From: Clostridiales bacterium
Lineage (GTDB): Bacteria > Bacillota > Clostridia > Caldicoprobacterales > DTU083
DNA length: 9,376 nucleotides
Direction of reading: 5' to 3'
NCBI GenBank assembly: GCA_012512335.1
Contig: JAAZEK010000180.1
Span: 1-9,376, forward strand
Made by a program: the position numbers and the translations under genes
The notes under the pieces: model-generated
The model's database searches: none
Told to the model about the DNA's origin: nothing
The model's input: the letters and a program-made list of their open reading frames with translations, nothing else
In this document: piece by piece, positions 1-6,857 of the stretch
How the letters are laid out: each line of letters starts with the position of its first letter
Numbering within the stretch: position 1 is the first letter of the stretch

Positions 1-2
1 AG

Positions 3-1061
3 AAAATTTTAGACAAACTAGTGAGAAGTCTTCAAGTGGAGACTGATATTTTGGATGCCAATGGTTTGATCGTAGCCAGTAGCGATAAGTCTCGTGTGGG
101 TAGCGGAGGCCAAATCATAAGAGATGTTATGGAAGAAGATGACAAAGCCATCTTTATCGACAATAACCGCACATACATGAAGTTCACAGCAGACAAAACA
201 CTAACTTATTTCCTTTCCATGGAAGGAACCGACAGAGTAGCGCGAAATTATTGTTTGTTAACAGTTTCTCTGTTGGAAGCTCAATTAAAAAACTCCCTTC
301 AGAAGCTAGATAAGGAAGAGGTTATGCGTCGCATTCTCCTTAATCAATTGGGAGAATTGGAATTACGAGAGCTAGTTAGCGACTATAAATTAGAGCTTGC
401 AATGCCTCGCTGTGTATATCTTGTTCGTACCCGAGGAATGGAAGCTGACATTGTATATCAAATGCTACTAAAAGCTTTCCCTAGAAACCAGGGAGATATT
501 TTGGTTTTGGTAGATGGTATGACTGTTTCTCTAATCAAGGATGCGTCTGGCGATGTGGATGAAGAGGAATTACTTCAACTAGGTGCTGCGATTGATGAAA
601 CCATTGAAAATGAAACCTCTTTCAAGGCTTATATCGGTATTGGTGGCATTAAGGAAAACCTATTCCAGTTGCAGGAATCCTATGATGAGGCGTCTAGATC
701 TATTGAAGTAGGCAAAATATATGGTACCAGTAATCGGATCTATAAGTATAGCAATCTATTGCTGGAACGATTCCTTTACGAGGTTCCATTGCATTTATGT
801 GAGAAATACAGCAAGGGTCTTTTTATAAAGGAATACAAAAAGCTGTTAAGCGACGAAATGCTTCGAACCATTGATAAATTTTTTGAAAATAGTTTAAATT
901 TAAGCGAGACATCCAGACAATTGTTTATTCATCGTAATACCTTGGTGTACAGGCTAGACAAAATTCAAAAGGTTATGGGTCTGGATCTTCGTAATTTCCA
1001 TCAAGCGGTTACCTTCAAAATAATGATGATGTTAATGGATAGGTATACTTGGGAGGTTTAA
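3..1061 (+). CDS. CdaR/PucR-family transcriptional regulator (5' end outside window)
   Basis: Likely a DNA-binding regulator of the sugar-diacid (CdaR) / PucR type. The visible N-terminus (about residues 1-110) resembles a diacid-recognition domain, with ILDANGLIVASSDKSRVGS matching the family's 'MD..G.IIASGD..RIG' core. A degenerate GGDEF-like middle segment (YKLELAMPRCVYLVRT onward) follows. A C-terminal PucR-type helix-turn-helix lies near visible residues 285-340 (NLSETSRQLFIHRNTLVYRL). A GTG at 21 could serve as a start, but the frame is open to the window edge and the residues before it (KILDKL) still fit the family, so the true start is probably upstream, with only a few residues missing. 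The stop TAA lies 3 nt before ftsE, so the two are probably cotranscribed. The effector is unknown: the sequence does not show a sugar diacid, and the division-gene context makes a catabolic role doubtful. Family call sure; function unsure. Confidence 0.88.
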   Translation, partial: KILDKLVRSLQVETDILDANGLIVASSDKSRVGSGGQIIRDVMEEDDKAIFIDNNRTYMKFTADKTLTYFLSMEGTDRVARNYCLLTVSLLEAQLKNSLQKLDKEEVMRRILLNQLGELELRELVSDYKLELAMPRCVYLVRTRGMEADIVYQMLLKAFPRNQGDILVLVDGMTVSLIKDASGDVDEEELLQLGAAIDETIENETSFKAYIGIGGIKENLFQLQESYDEASRSIEVGKIYGTSNRIYKYSNLLLERFLYEVPLHLCEKYSKGLFIKEYKKLLSDEMLRTIDKFFENSLNLSETSRQLFIHRNTLVYRLDKIQKVMGLDLRNFHQAVTFKIMMMLMDRYTWEV

Positions 1062-1064
1062 CAC

Positions 1065-1751
1065 TTGATACAACTAATAGATGTATCGAAGGAGTTTGAG
1101 AATGGCCTGCGGGCATTAGATAAAGTTACTGTATCGGTTCAAAATGGAGAATTTGTGTTTGTCGTCGGTGCTAGCGGTGCTGGAAAATCTACTTTAGTAA
1201 AGCTAATACTAAAGGAATTGGAGCCAACAGCAGGTAAACTGTTAGTTAATAAAGTAGATTTATCAAAGATGAAGCGGAAGGAAATACCTTTCTATCGTAG
1301 AGGTATAGGGGTTGTGTTTCAGGATTTCAGGCTTCTTCCTGACAAAACTGTATATGAAAATGTAGCCTTCGCCATGGAAGTCGTGGAGGCAACCAGAAAA
1401 GAAATACGCCGGCAAGTACCGGCTATTTTGGGTATGGTAGGTTTAGCTACGAAGGCTAATCATTTCCCTAACCAGCTCTCTGGTGGAGAACAGCAAAGGA
1501 CAGCTTTAGCAAGAGCCTTAGTAAACAATCCGTCGATTTTAATAGCTGATGAACCAACGGGGAATTTAGACAAAGAAACAGCTAGCGAAATCATGAAAAT
1601 AATCAACATGATTAATCATAGAGGGACTACAGTAATTATGGCTACCCATGCGTTAGATATCGTGAGTTCCATGAAAAAGAGAGTCATCACCTTTCAGAAG
1701 GGCAAGATTATTTCTGACGACAGGAAAGGAGAGAGCTTCCTTGAAGATTAG
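1065..1751 (+). CDS. ftsE: FtsE, ATP-binding subunit of the FtsEX division ABC complex
   Basis: Cytoplasmic ABC ATPase that pairs with FtsX and, in relatives, drives activation of cell-wall hydrolases (CwlO in Bacillus, PcsB in streptococci) rather than transport. All motifs are visible: Walker A GASGAGKST (residues 35-43, K41), Q-loop Q86, signature LSGGEQQR (138-145), Walker B ILIADEP with D162-E163, and H-loop H195. The 228-residue length is usual for FtsE. The start is TTG at 1065, chosen because GGGAGG at 1051-1056 sits 8 nt upstream and the protein then opens with the family-typical MIQLIDVSKEF. It follows the regulator by 3 nt, and its last 11 nt overlap the ftsX start, which suggests translational coupling and balanced subunits. 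Nothing looks damaged. Confidence 0.97.
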   Translation: MIQLIDVSKEFENGLRALDKVTVSVQNGEFVFVVGASGAGKSTLVKLILKELEPTAGKLLVNKVDLSKMKRKEIPFYRRGIGVVFQDFRLLPDKTVYENVAFAMEVVEATRKEIRRQVPAILGMVGLATKANHFPNQLSGGEQQRTALARALVNNPSILIADEPTGNLDKETASEIMKIINMINHRGTTVIMATHALDIVSSMKKRVITFQKGKIISDDRKGESFLED

Positions 1752-2649
1752 AACTTGGAAACGAATGGTTAACCACGGATTTCGGAATATGTTTCGAAAT
1801 AGGATAATGTCTCTAGCTTCAATAAGCGCTATAACTGCTGCTTTGTTTATATTAGGCTTAGTTCTGGTTGTAGTTATGAACTTTAACAATGTAGCTGCTG
1901 GTTTAGAATCAAAGACGGAGGTCACCGTCTTTTTAAAAAGCAGTGTTCGTACATCTGATATAAAGAAGATTGAGCAACAATTAGACCACAGGGAAGGCAT
2001 TAAAGAATGGGAGTTCATATCTCGCATGGAAGCATTGGAAAATTGGCGAGATGAATGGGGAGATAAGAAGCATCTTTTAGATGGTTACAATGAAGAAAAT
2101 AATCCCCTTCCCGATTCATTTCATGTCACTCTAGAAAAACCAGAATATGTAGCTGAAGTAGTGGAGGAGTTCAATAAAATTAGTGCTGTAGAAAATGTAC
2201 AGTATAGCAAGGATGCAGTGGATTCCATTGCCGCTATTGTTTCTACTGTTAGAATATTCGGTGTAGTAATTGTAGCTGTGCTTGTAGTTATGGCTATGAT
2301 AATTATTCATAACACCATCCGAATATCCGTCTATTCTAGGCGTAGGGAAGTCAATATTATGAAATATATTGGTGCCACTGATTGGTATATTCGCTGGCCT
2401 TTCCTAATGGAAGGGTTGGTATTAGGCTTGTTAGGTGCAGTATTATCGGGTGGTTTGGTAGCGGGTGTATATTCACTTTTGCTGAACCAGATGACTACAA
2501 CCCCTCAGCAATATAATCTATTATCCTTGTTCCAGCTAATGCCTCTAGCGAGTATTATTTATCCGATTGCTGCAATGTTTTTATTGGTAGGAAGCGTGGT
2601 AGGAATCAGCGCTAGCTTATTATCAATAAGAAAGCACTTACGTGTATAG
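1741..2649 (+). CDS. ftsX: FtsX, membrane subunit of the FtsEX division complex
   Basis: Integral membrane partner of FtsE. It shows the FtsX layout: a cytoplasmic N-terminus with the RNRIMSLASISAITAAL entry, TM1 (about residues 24-48), an extracellular domain (about 50-165) that in relatives contacts the wall hydrolase or its adaptor, then three TMs (about 166-190, 220-248, 266-295) and a short basic tail. Its 302 residues are normal for Gram-positive FtsX. The start is TTG at 1741, supported by AAAGGAGAG at 1725-1733, about 8 nt upstream. The in-frame ATG at 1765 lacks such a site and would trim the conserved N-terminus. The gene ends the operon: an intrinsic terminator lies about 65 nt after the stop. 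No M23/EnvC-like hydrolase gene follows, unlike in many Clostridia. Confidence 0.96.
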   Translation: MKIRTWKRMVNHGFRNMFRNRIMSLASISAITAALFILGLVLVVVMNFNNVAAGLESKTEVTVFLKSSVRTSDIKKIEQQLDHREGIKEWEFISRMEALENWRDEWGDKKHLLDGYNEENNPLPDSFHVTLEKPEYVAEVVEEFNKISAVENVQYSKDAVDSIAAIVSTVRIFGVVIVAVLVVMAMIIIHNTIRISVYSRRREVNIMKYIGATDWYIRWPFLMEGLVLGLLGAVLSGGLVAGVYSLLLNQMTTTPQQYNLLSLFQLMPLASIIYPIAAMFLLVGSVVGISASLLSIRKHLRV

Positions 2650-2663
2650 CAGATGGAGGTCGG

Positions 2664-2712
2664 AAGTCGTAAGTAAGAAGTAAGAAGTAAGAAGTTAGAA
2701 GTTAGAAGTCAT
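2664..2712 (+). repeat. Heptanucleotide tandem repeat, seven units
   Basis: Seven consecutive 7-bp units directly after ftsX: AAGTCGT, AAGTAAG three times, AAGTTAG twice, AAGTCAT. The array starts 15 nt after the ftsX stop and runs straight into the terminator stem. It is noncoding, and three exact copies in a row suggest recent slippage. Heptamer arrays of this kind are seen in intergenic DNA of various bacteria; no function can be read here. Confidence 0.93.
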
Positions 2713-2744
2713 AAGAGTTCAGAGTATCTGAGCTCTTTCTTTTT
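2713..2744 (+). terminator. Intrinsic terminator of the regulator-ftsE-ftsX operon
   Basis: The stem arm AAGAGTTCAGA (2713-2723) pairs with TCTGAGCTCTT (2727-2737) over 11 bp, including one G-U, across a GTA loop. It is followed by TCTTTTT (2738-2744). This is a classic Rho-independent terminator, placed downstream of ftsX and before the separate ctpA promoter. Confidence 0.88.
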
Positions 2745-2867
2745 ATAATTGCTTATAAACTGATGTATTTGTCGATAATGCTCACATCAAAATAATAAAT
2801 AATATGGAAGAAGCCTTTGCAAGAACGATTATCAACCTTAGCGAATATCAGCAGAAAATGCGTTAAG

Positions 2868-2905
2868 CAGCTTCCACTGTTTGAACGCAGTGAGTTTGGA
2901 AGCTG
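2868..2905. repeat. Isolated inverted repeat in the ftsX-ctpA spacer
   Basis: CAGCTTCCA (2868-2876) and TGGAAGCTG (2897-2905) are perfect 9-bp inverted arms. An alternative inner pairing, CACTG (2875-2879) with CAGTG (2888-2892), shares part of the same sequence. No T-run follows, so it is not an obvious terminator. The spacer on either side (2745-2867 and 2906-2990) shows no gene with a ribosome binding site and no other element I can identify. It may be a dispersed palindromic repeat or a remnant of a small element; that is inference. Confidence 0.6.
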
Positions 2906-2995
2906 TAGAATTTTCAGCTGAGATGAGCTCTAGATTGATTCGTGATGGCAACAGCGACTGGAGTATATTTATTATTTATTTGATGGATAATTTTT

Positions 2996-3024
2996 TTGTA
3001 TAAACATGGAGTAAATGCTATAAT
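2996..3024 (+). promoter_or_regulatory. Sigma-A type promoter of ctpA
   Basis: A perfect -10 TATAAT (3019-3024) is preceded by TGC, giving an extended -10. A weak -35 TTGTAT (2996-3001) lies 17 bp upstream. The box lies about 40 nt before the ctpA ATG, after the ftsX terminator, so ctpA and the downstream PDZ gene probably form their own transcription unit. Confidence 0.72.
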
Positions 3025-3063
3025 GTATTAAGTAGTAAGCCAGCTTAGTTGGGAGGATATTTT

Positions 3064-4299
3064 ATGATTAGAAAAAGAACTGCCGTTGTGGCGTGTATTA
3101 TACTTGTTATAATAACCGCATTGTTGACATCTTATATAACGTTTCAGGTTAATGGATACATGATGATTAGCCAAGGTAACGCTATTCATTCAGAAGAATA
3201 TACGGAAATGAAGGACTTCTATAGAAAATTTAATCAGATAAAATCTGTTATTCAGAAAGAGTATTTGAATGAGCCAGAGCTCGATACTTTGCTGGAAGGT
3301 GCAATTAAGGGGATGGTTAGCTCTCTGGAAGACCCTTACACTTATTATTTAACAGCAGAAGAATACCAGGAATTTTTGATAGATGTTGGAGGTACATATG
3401 CAGGTGTAGGATTATCTGTATCTGTTATCGATAATGCTATTACAGTGGTTACTGCATTTAAAGGCAGTCCCGCTGCTGAGGCTGGGCTTACTTCAGGTGA
3501 CAAAATCGTAGCTGTCAATGGTGAAGATATGGATGGCACCATGTTAGAAGATGCAGTTAACATCATGAGAGGCGAGCCAGATACCCAAGTAAATGTTTCT
3601 ATTTTACGAAAGGGTGAAATCAAGGAAATAACTCTAACTAGGGCAATTATAGATATTCCAGATTTAGAGTATCGTATGCTTGACGATGAAGTAGCTTATC
3701 TATGGTTATATCGTTTTGATCAGGGTTCTTCAGCGAATTTTGTAGATGCTTTAAACGATCTTCATACTCAGGGAATGAAAGGCCTGGTGCTGGATCTTCG
3801 AAATAATCCTGGTGGGTTGTTAAACGAGTGTGTAGCAATTGCGGATATGTTATTACCACAAGGATTAGTTTTATATAGTGAGGATAAGAACGGTAAGCGA
3901 GAAGAGCACCGCTCCAATGCAGAAAACATAGGAATTCCTCTGGCAGTACTGGTAAATGAATACAGCGCCAGTGCCTCGGAAGTATTATCTGGTGCCATAC
4001 AGGATCATGAAATGGGTATCGTAATTGGCGATACAACCTTCGGAAAGGGCCTAGTTCAGACTGTCCGTGGTCCATTTAAAGAAGGAGATGTTATCAAGCT
4101 AACCTCATCTCAGTACTTTACCCCAAATGGAAGAGATATTAATAATAAAGGTGTGGAGCCAGATATCAGGGTATTAGAGTTAGAAGAAGCTTATGAATTC
4201 GTTGTAGAAAATCCCAATGAAGAAATTCCCTTGGAGCTTGATGCCCCTCTTACCAGAGGTTTAGAAGAAGTGAAGAACTTACTTGGTGAAGGTGAGTAA
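3064..4299 (+). CDS. ctpA: CtpA/CtpB-type S41 carboxy-terminal processing protease
   Basis: Membrane-anchored extracytoplasmic serine protease with a Ser/Lys dyad. Residues 5-28 form an uncleaved signal anchor, a PDZ domain spans about 95-185 (GVGLSV, GSPAAEAGLTSGDKIVAVNG), and the S41 peptidase domain covers about 190-375. The nucleophile is S303 in SASASE, with K328 and Q332 in TFGKGLVQ. The 25-residue Ser-Lys spacing matches that of known Prc/CtpB enzymes. The start is ATG at 3064, with GGGAGG at 3051-3056 placed 7 nt upstream. A TTG at 3049 would put the ribosome binding site inside the gene. 411 residues is a normal length. It is the first gene of a unit with the PDZ membrane protein 28 nt downstream. 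In Bacillus, CtpB cleaves SpoIVFA during sporulation; whether this one has a sporulation or general envelope role cannot be told from the sequence. Confidence 0.95.
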   Translation: MIRKRTAVVACIILVIITALLTSYITFQVNGYMMISQGNAIHSEEYTEMKDFYRKFNQIKSVIQKEYLNEPELDTLLEGAIKGMVSSLEDPYTYYLTAEEYQEFLIDVGGTYAGVGLSVSVIDNAITVVTAFKGSPAAEAGLTSGDKIVAVNGEDMDGTMLEDAVNIMRGEPDTQVNVSILRKGEIKEITLTRAIIDIPDLEYRMLDDEVAYLWLYRFDQGSSANFVDALNDLHTQGMKGLVLDLRNNPGGLLNECVAIADMLLPQGLVLYSEDKNGKREEHRSNAENIGIPLAVLVNEYSASASEVLSGAIQDHEMGIVIGDTTFGKGLVQTVRGPFKEGDVIKLTSSQYFTPNGRDINNKGVEPDIRVLELEEAYEFVVENPNEEIPLELDAPLTRGLEEVKNLLGEGE

Positions 4300-4327
4300 T
4301 TAGCAGCCGGGAGAAGGAGAAAAGGAT

Positions 4328-5563
4328 ATGGCTGGATTTATTAAGTTGTTATTTACAGCATTTTCCCAATCCATTACCAGCTTTCTATATTTGTTGATTA
4401 TAATGGCGGCCTATTTGCAGATCAAAAGAAGAGCCCAACTAGAAGAAACCTGGTTGAGCTTTATGCGTGATACTGTAATGAATCGATTAATGTATGTCAT
4501 GCTATATGGGATGATTGCAGGTCTTATAACAAGCTCTCTAATCATATTAACGGGAATTCATGTAGATATAAGTACTATAATTGTTATATGGCCTCTTGCA
4601 TTGCTACTTACGTTTTTGAATGAAAGATACCTTTGCTTTTCTTATGCAGGAGGGATTATAGCCCTAATAAGCCTTTTATTTGGCTGGCCAAAGATCGATG
4701 TTTCTGGTGTCATATCTATCATTGGTATTTTACATTTTACAGAGAGTATTTTGATTATACTAGATGGTCACCGGGATGCTCTACCAGTGATTATGGAGCA
4801 CAAGCAATTTAAGCCAATAGGGGCCTTTGTTTTATCCAGATTGTGGCCGGTTCCCTTGGTTGTATTAATAAGGCCAGACTCTAGTATTCCCATATTGAAT
4901 GGTTTGCTTTCCACACCTAATTGGTGGCTCAGTTTTGGATTACATGGCGAAGGTGAGCTAATGCTCTTTCCTCTAGCCATTTTACTTGAATACAGTGGCT
5001 TGGCAATAACAGCACGACCAAAAGAGAGAACACGAAGCACAGGACTTTTATTAGGTGCTTATAGCTTACTTATCTTAGGTATAGGAATTTTATCTTCAAA
5101 TCGTATTTGGCTTCAAGTAATTGGTGCAATTATAATGCCAGTTTTGCATGAAACCATACTACATTATAGCAGAAGTAGCCAGCTGGGAGGAAAGCCCTTG
5201 TTTGGAGCTCCTTGGAGAGGACTTCGAGTACTGGAAGTTTTACCAGAAAACTTAGGACAATATATGGGGATCATCCCAGGCGATGTTTTGCTAAATGTAA
5301 ACGGGAAAAAAGTAAATAGCGAAGAAATGCTAGAAGAAACATTGAATCGTTCCTCAAATTATATGTGGATTGATTTAAGTAGGGATGGTAGAGCTGTAAC
5401 GGTAGAGTATCGAACCTATAAAAGAGATAAAGATAAGCTTGGGGTTTTATTTGTACCCAGAAAGACAAGCCGCCTATTTTTGGCTCAGGAACAGCATGGC
5501 TTGGCCTATACTCTGTGGAAACGAATAATAGAGCACAAACATACTAAAGAAGTCAATGAGTAG
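4328..5563 (+). CDS. minJ: Polytopic membrane protein with C-terminal PDZ domain, MinJ-like
   Basis: Probable counterpart of Bacillus MinJ, the bridge between DivIVA and MinD in division-site selection. Multiple hydrophobic segments run through the first two thirds (about residues 18-30, 53-77, 84-97, 105-119, 126-147, 169-181, 211-227, 239-254, 259-278). A PDZ domain follows at about 289-380 (VLPENLGQYMGIIPGDVLLNVNG split over 308-330), then a short basic tail. The 411-residue length is close to MinJ (about 400). The start is ATG at 4328, with GGAG at 4316-4319 placed 8 nt upstream. It lies 28 nt after ctpA, the same adjacency as ctpB-minJ in B. subtilis. The last 11 nt overlap the convergent LysM gene. 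Many Clostridia carry a PDZ protein at this position without a proven Min role, so the fold and position are secure but the symbol is tentative. Confidence 0.82.
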   Translation: MAGFIKLLFTAFSQSITSFLYLLIIMAAYLQIKRRAQLEETWLSFMRDTVMNRLMYVMLYGMIAGLITSSLIILTGIHVDISTIIVIWPLALLLTFLNERYLCFSYAGGIIALISLLFGWPKIDVSGVISIIGILHFTESILIILDGHRDALPVIMEHKQFKPIGAFVLSRLWPVPLVVLIRPDSSIPILNGLLSTPNWWLSFGLHGEGELMLFPLAILLEYSGLAITARPKERTRSTGLLLGAYSLLILGIGILSSNRIWLQVIGAIIMPVLHETILHYSRSSQLGGKPLFGAPWRGLRVLEVLPENLGQYMGIIPGDVLLNVNGKKVNSEEMLEETLNRSSNYMWIDLSRDGRAVTVEYRTYKRDKDKLGVLFVPRKTSRLFLAQEQHGLAYTLWKRIIEHKHTKEVNE

Positions 5564-6368
5564 TGATAACATGCAACTTGATATGATTGATCTGTTTTGC
5601 GGTGTTCCATGCAAATACATGGAAGGTTCCGTTTTCTATTGAATCAGGTAGTGTTGTTTGCTCAGTATAGCGAATTACCTGGCCGGGGGAGAGAGAAACT
5701 TTTCCCAACACCTGAGTGAAGGATTTGTCATCAGACCAGCGCCAGAGGGTTCTACCTGAGGAAGAGGACAATTTAAAATCATAGCGTTGGCTGGTATTAT
5801 AGCTTAGCTGAATGGTTTCGTTGGACAGGTTTATCTTCATTAGAGACAGGTTTAAAAGCTCTCCTGGCTCATAAGAGCTTTTATCAAGTGATAGTATAAC
5901 TAATAATCCTGATAATAGCATTTTGATGTGATAGGGTGGTGCGTTTTGAGATCCCTGGACATCATCCAAAATATGTCTCCAAGTATTTACATCCACTTGT
6001 CCTGTAGCATGCAGACTTCGACTTGCTTGAAACTGGATTACGCTTCCCTCAGTAATATTAGTGAAAAGACCATCCATGTTTCCCTTATAGAAACCAAGCT
6101 TGGAAAGTTGCCCTTGGAGCAACAAAACAAATGGTCCGGTACTGCCCTTCGTAAGGTTTGGAAACCCTGTTCCTTGATTGATGTTGGGGACAGTTCTGCT
6201 AATTGCCTCATTGTTAGAACGCGCTAGAGGAATTTTCAGCAATTGTCCAGGATGAATTTTTTGGGGATCAGTTAGATGGTTCACCTGCATGAGAATAGTG
6301 ACCTTGGTTTTAAATCGTTGACTAATACTATATAGATTATCGCCTGGCTGAACAATATACTGAATCAT
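5553..6368 (-). CDS. LysM / peptidoglycan-binding / BsuPI three-domain protein
   Basis: 271 residues in three modules. The LysM domain (4-47: YIVQPGDNLYSIS ... IHPGQLLKIP) is predicted to bind N-acetylglucosamine polymers. A PG_binding_1 domain (71-133: LTKGSTGPFVLLLQGQL, GFYKGNMDGLF, TGQVDVNTW) follows. The C-terminal BsuPI domain (about 153-269: DFKLSSSSGRTLWRWSDDKSFTQ, VSLSPGQ) is related to the intracellular proteinase inhibitor of Bacillus. No signal peptide or membrane segment precedes the LysM; the protein opens directly with MIQYIVQPGD. Signal-less LysM proteins in spore formers (such as SafA) are often made in the mother cell and join the spore coat or cortex interface; that role is inference. 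The start ATG at 6368 has AAGGAGGAG at 6375-6383 with 6-nt spacing. It is transcribed convergently with the minJ-like gene and overlaps its end by 11 bp. Domains are sure; function is not. Confidence 0.93.
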   Translation of the reverse strand: MIQYIVQPGDNLYSISQRFKTKVTILMQVNHLTDPQKIHPGQLLKIPLARSNNEAISRTVPNINQGTGFPNLTKGSTGPFVLLLQGQLSKLGFYKGNMDGLFTNITEGSVIQFQASRSLHATGQVDVNTWRHILDDVQGSQNAPPYHIKMLLSGLLVILSLDKSSYEPGELLNLSLMKINLSNETIQLSYNTSQRYDFKLSSSSGRTLWRWSDDKSFTQVLGKVSLSPGQVIRYTEQTTLPDSIENGTFHVFAWNTAKQINHIKLHVITTH

Positions 6369-6416
6369 ATGCGACTCCTCCTTCGAAGCTCCCTATCGCC
6401 TCCATTATTAATATAT

Positions 6417-6445
6417 ATTATAATATTATAAAACTATGACTTTAA
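6417..6445 (-). promoter_or_regulatory. Candidate promoter of the LysM-BsuPI gene
   Basis: On the - strand, TTAAAG (6445-6440) and TATAAT (6422-6417) are 17 bp apart, about 49 nt before the ATG at 6368. The region is very AT rich and has a second TATAAT at 6430-6425, so the match could be chance. I saw no clear SigE or SigK promoter, although CATAGTTTTA nearby is a near miss for a SigK -10. Confidence 0.3.
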
Positions 6446-6478
6446 TTCATATTACAATTCAGACTAGTATAGTTGATT

Positions 6479-6706
6479 TGCTCAAATATTCAACTAATGA
6501 GTGGATTTAATCTGTTTTTTTTGCATTCCGACCAGTTCTGTGCAAAATATCGAGTAGTGTGTGGATTTTGGCTGTTTTTCCGTGCTCTCTGCTCAAGATA
6601 TCAAGTAATGTGTGGATTTTACGTAAAAAACTGCACATTAGTCGATATTTTGCACATAAACTACTAAAAGACATAAGAAAAGCGCACATTACTTGAAATT
6701 CTGCAC
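6479..6706. repeat. Five-copy 29-nt repeat array with nested palindromic layout
   Basis: A 29-nt motif (core GTGCAAAATATC ... TAATGTG, with a G/T-rich end) occurs five times: A 6480-6508, B 6540-6568 and C 6591-6619 on the + strand; D 6627-6655 and E 6678-6706 on the - strand. Gaps are 31, 22, 7 and 22 nt, so B-22-C-7-D-22-E is symmetric. C can pair with D (about 21 of 29 positions) around a 7-nt loop, and B with E (about 22 of 29). A and B are both followed by CTGTTTTT, so the ancestral unit was longer, about 50-60 nt. No protein is encoded: short open frames here only repeat the motif in translation and lack ribosome binding sites. It occupies much of the lysM-uvrB divergent spacer; 6707-6802 holds nothing I recognise. 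Confidence 0.88.
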
Positions 6707-6802
6707 ATTTTATAAGTACAAGGAAGAATTGTTCACTGTGATAGGAATCTAGTTGGGTACCTGAATAGTCACAAATAACAAATATATTCCAGTCGCAATT
6801 TT

Positions 6803-6818
6803 AAGAACGGGTGTTCTT
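6803..6818. promoter_or_regulatory. LexA (DinR) SOS operator of uvrB
   Basis: The palindrome AAGAAC-GGGT-GTTCTT contains GAAC-N4-GTTC with the RNRY centre of the Bacillus LexA consensus (CGAACRNRYGTTYC). Only the outermost C positions differ. It lies about 105 nt before the uvrB ATG and overlaps the -35 region of the proposed promoter, the right place for repression. uvrBA belongs to the SOS regulon in B. subtilis, which supports the call. Confidence 0.87.
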
Positions 6819-6842
6819 TTTTCTTGACAACTATGTTATAAT
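6814..6842 (+). promoter_or_regulatory. Promoter of uvrBA with extended -10
   Basis: A perfect TATAAT (6837-6842) is preceded by TGT, an extended -10. The 17-bp spaced -35 position (6814-6819, TTCTTT) is poor and overlaps the LexA box. A consensus TTGACA at 6824-6829 lies only 7 bp from TATAAT, too close to work with it, and has only a weak partner (TACTGC, 6846-6851). The extended -10 reading is preferred. The leader would be about 75 nt. Confidence 0.62.
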
Positions 6843-6857
6843 GAATACTGCGAATGT

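Noticed and set aside
1653..2027. - strand open frame across the ftsE-ftsX junction
   Set aside because: Shadow of two well-supported genes, without its own ribosome binding site.
3049..3063. TTG start for ctpA
   Set aside because: The GGGAGG ribosome binding site lies within this stretch and fits the ATG at 3064.
3647..4075. Long - strand open frame inside ctpA
   Set aside because: Antisense shadow of a strongly conserved protease gene; its translation has no recognisable domain.
5605..5624. Hairpin TTCCATG/CATGGAA as terminator of minJ
   Set aside because: A 7-bp stem inside the opposing coding region, with no adjacent T-run.
6473..6689. Small proteins on both strands across the repeat array
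   Set aside because: The translations are just the repeated motif (CAKYR..CGF, KIHTLLDIL), with no ribosome binding sites and no independent protein character.
6479..6706. CRISPR array
   Set aside because: Repeats are in both orientations, diverged and unevenly spaced (31, 22, 7, 22 nt); no cas genes are nearby.
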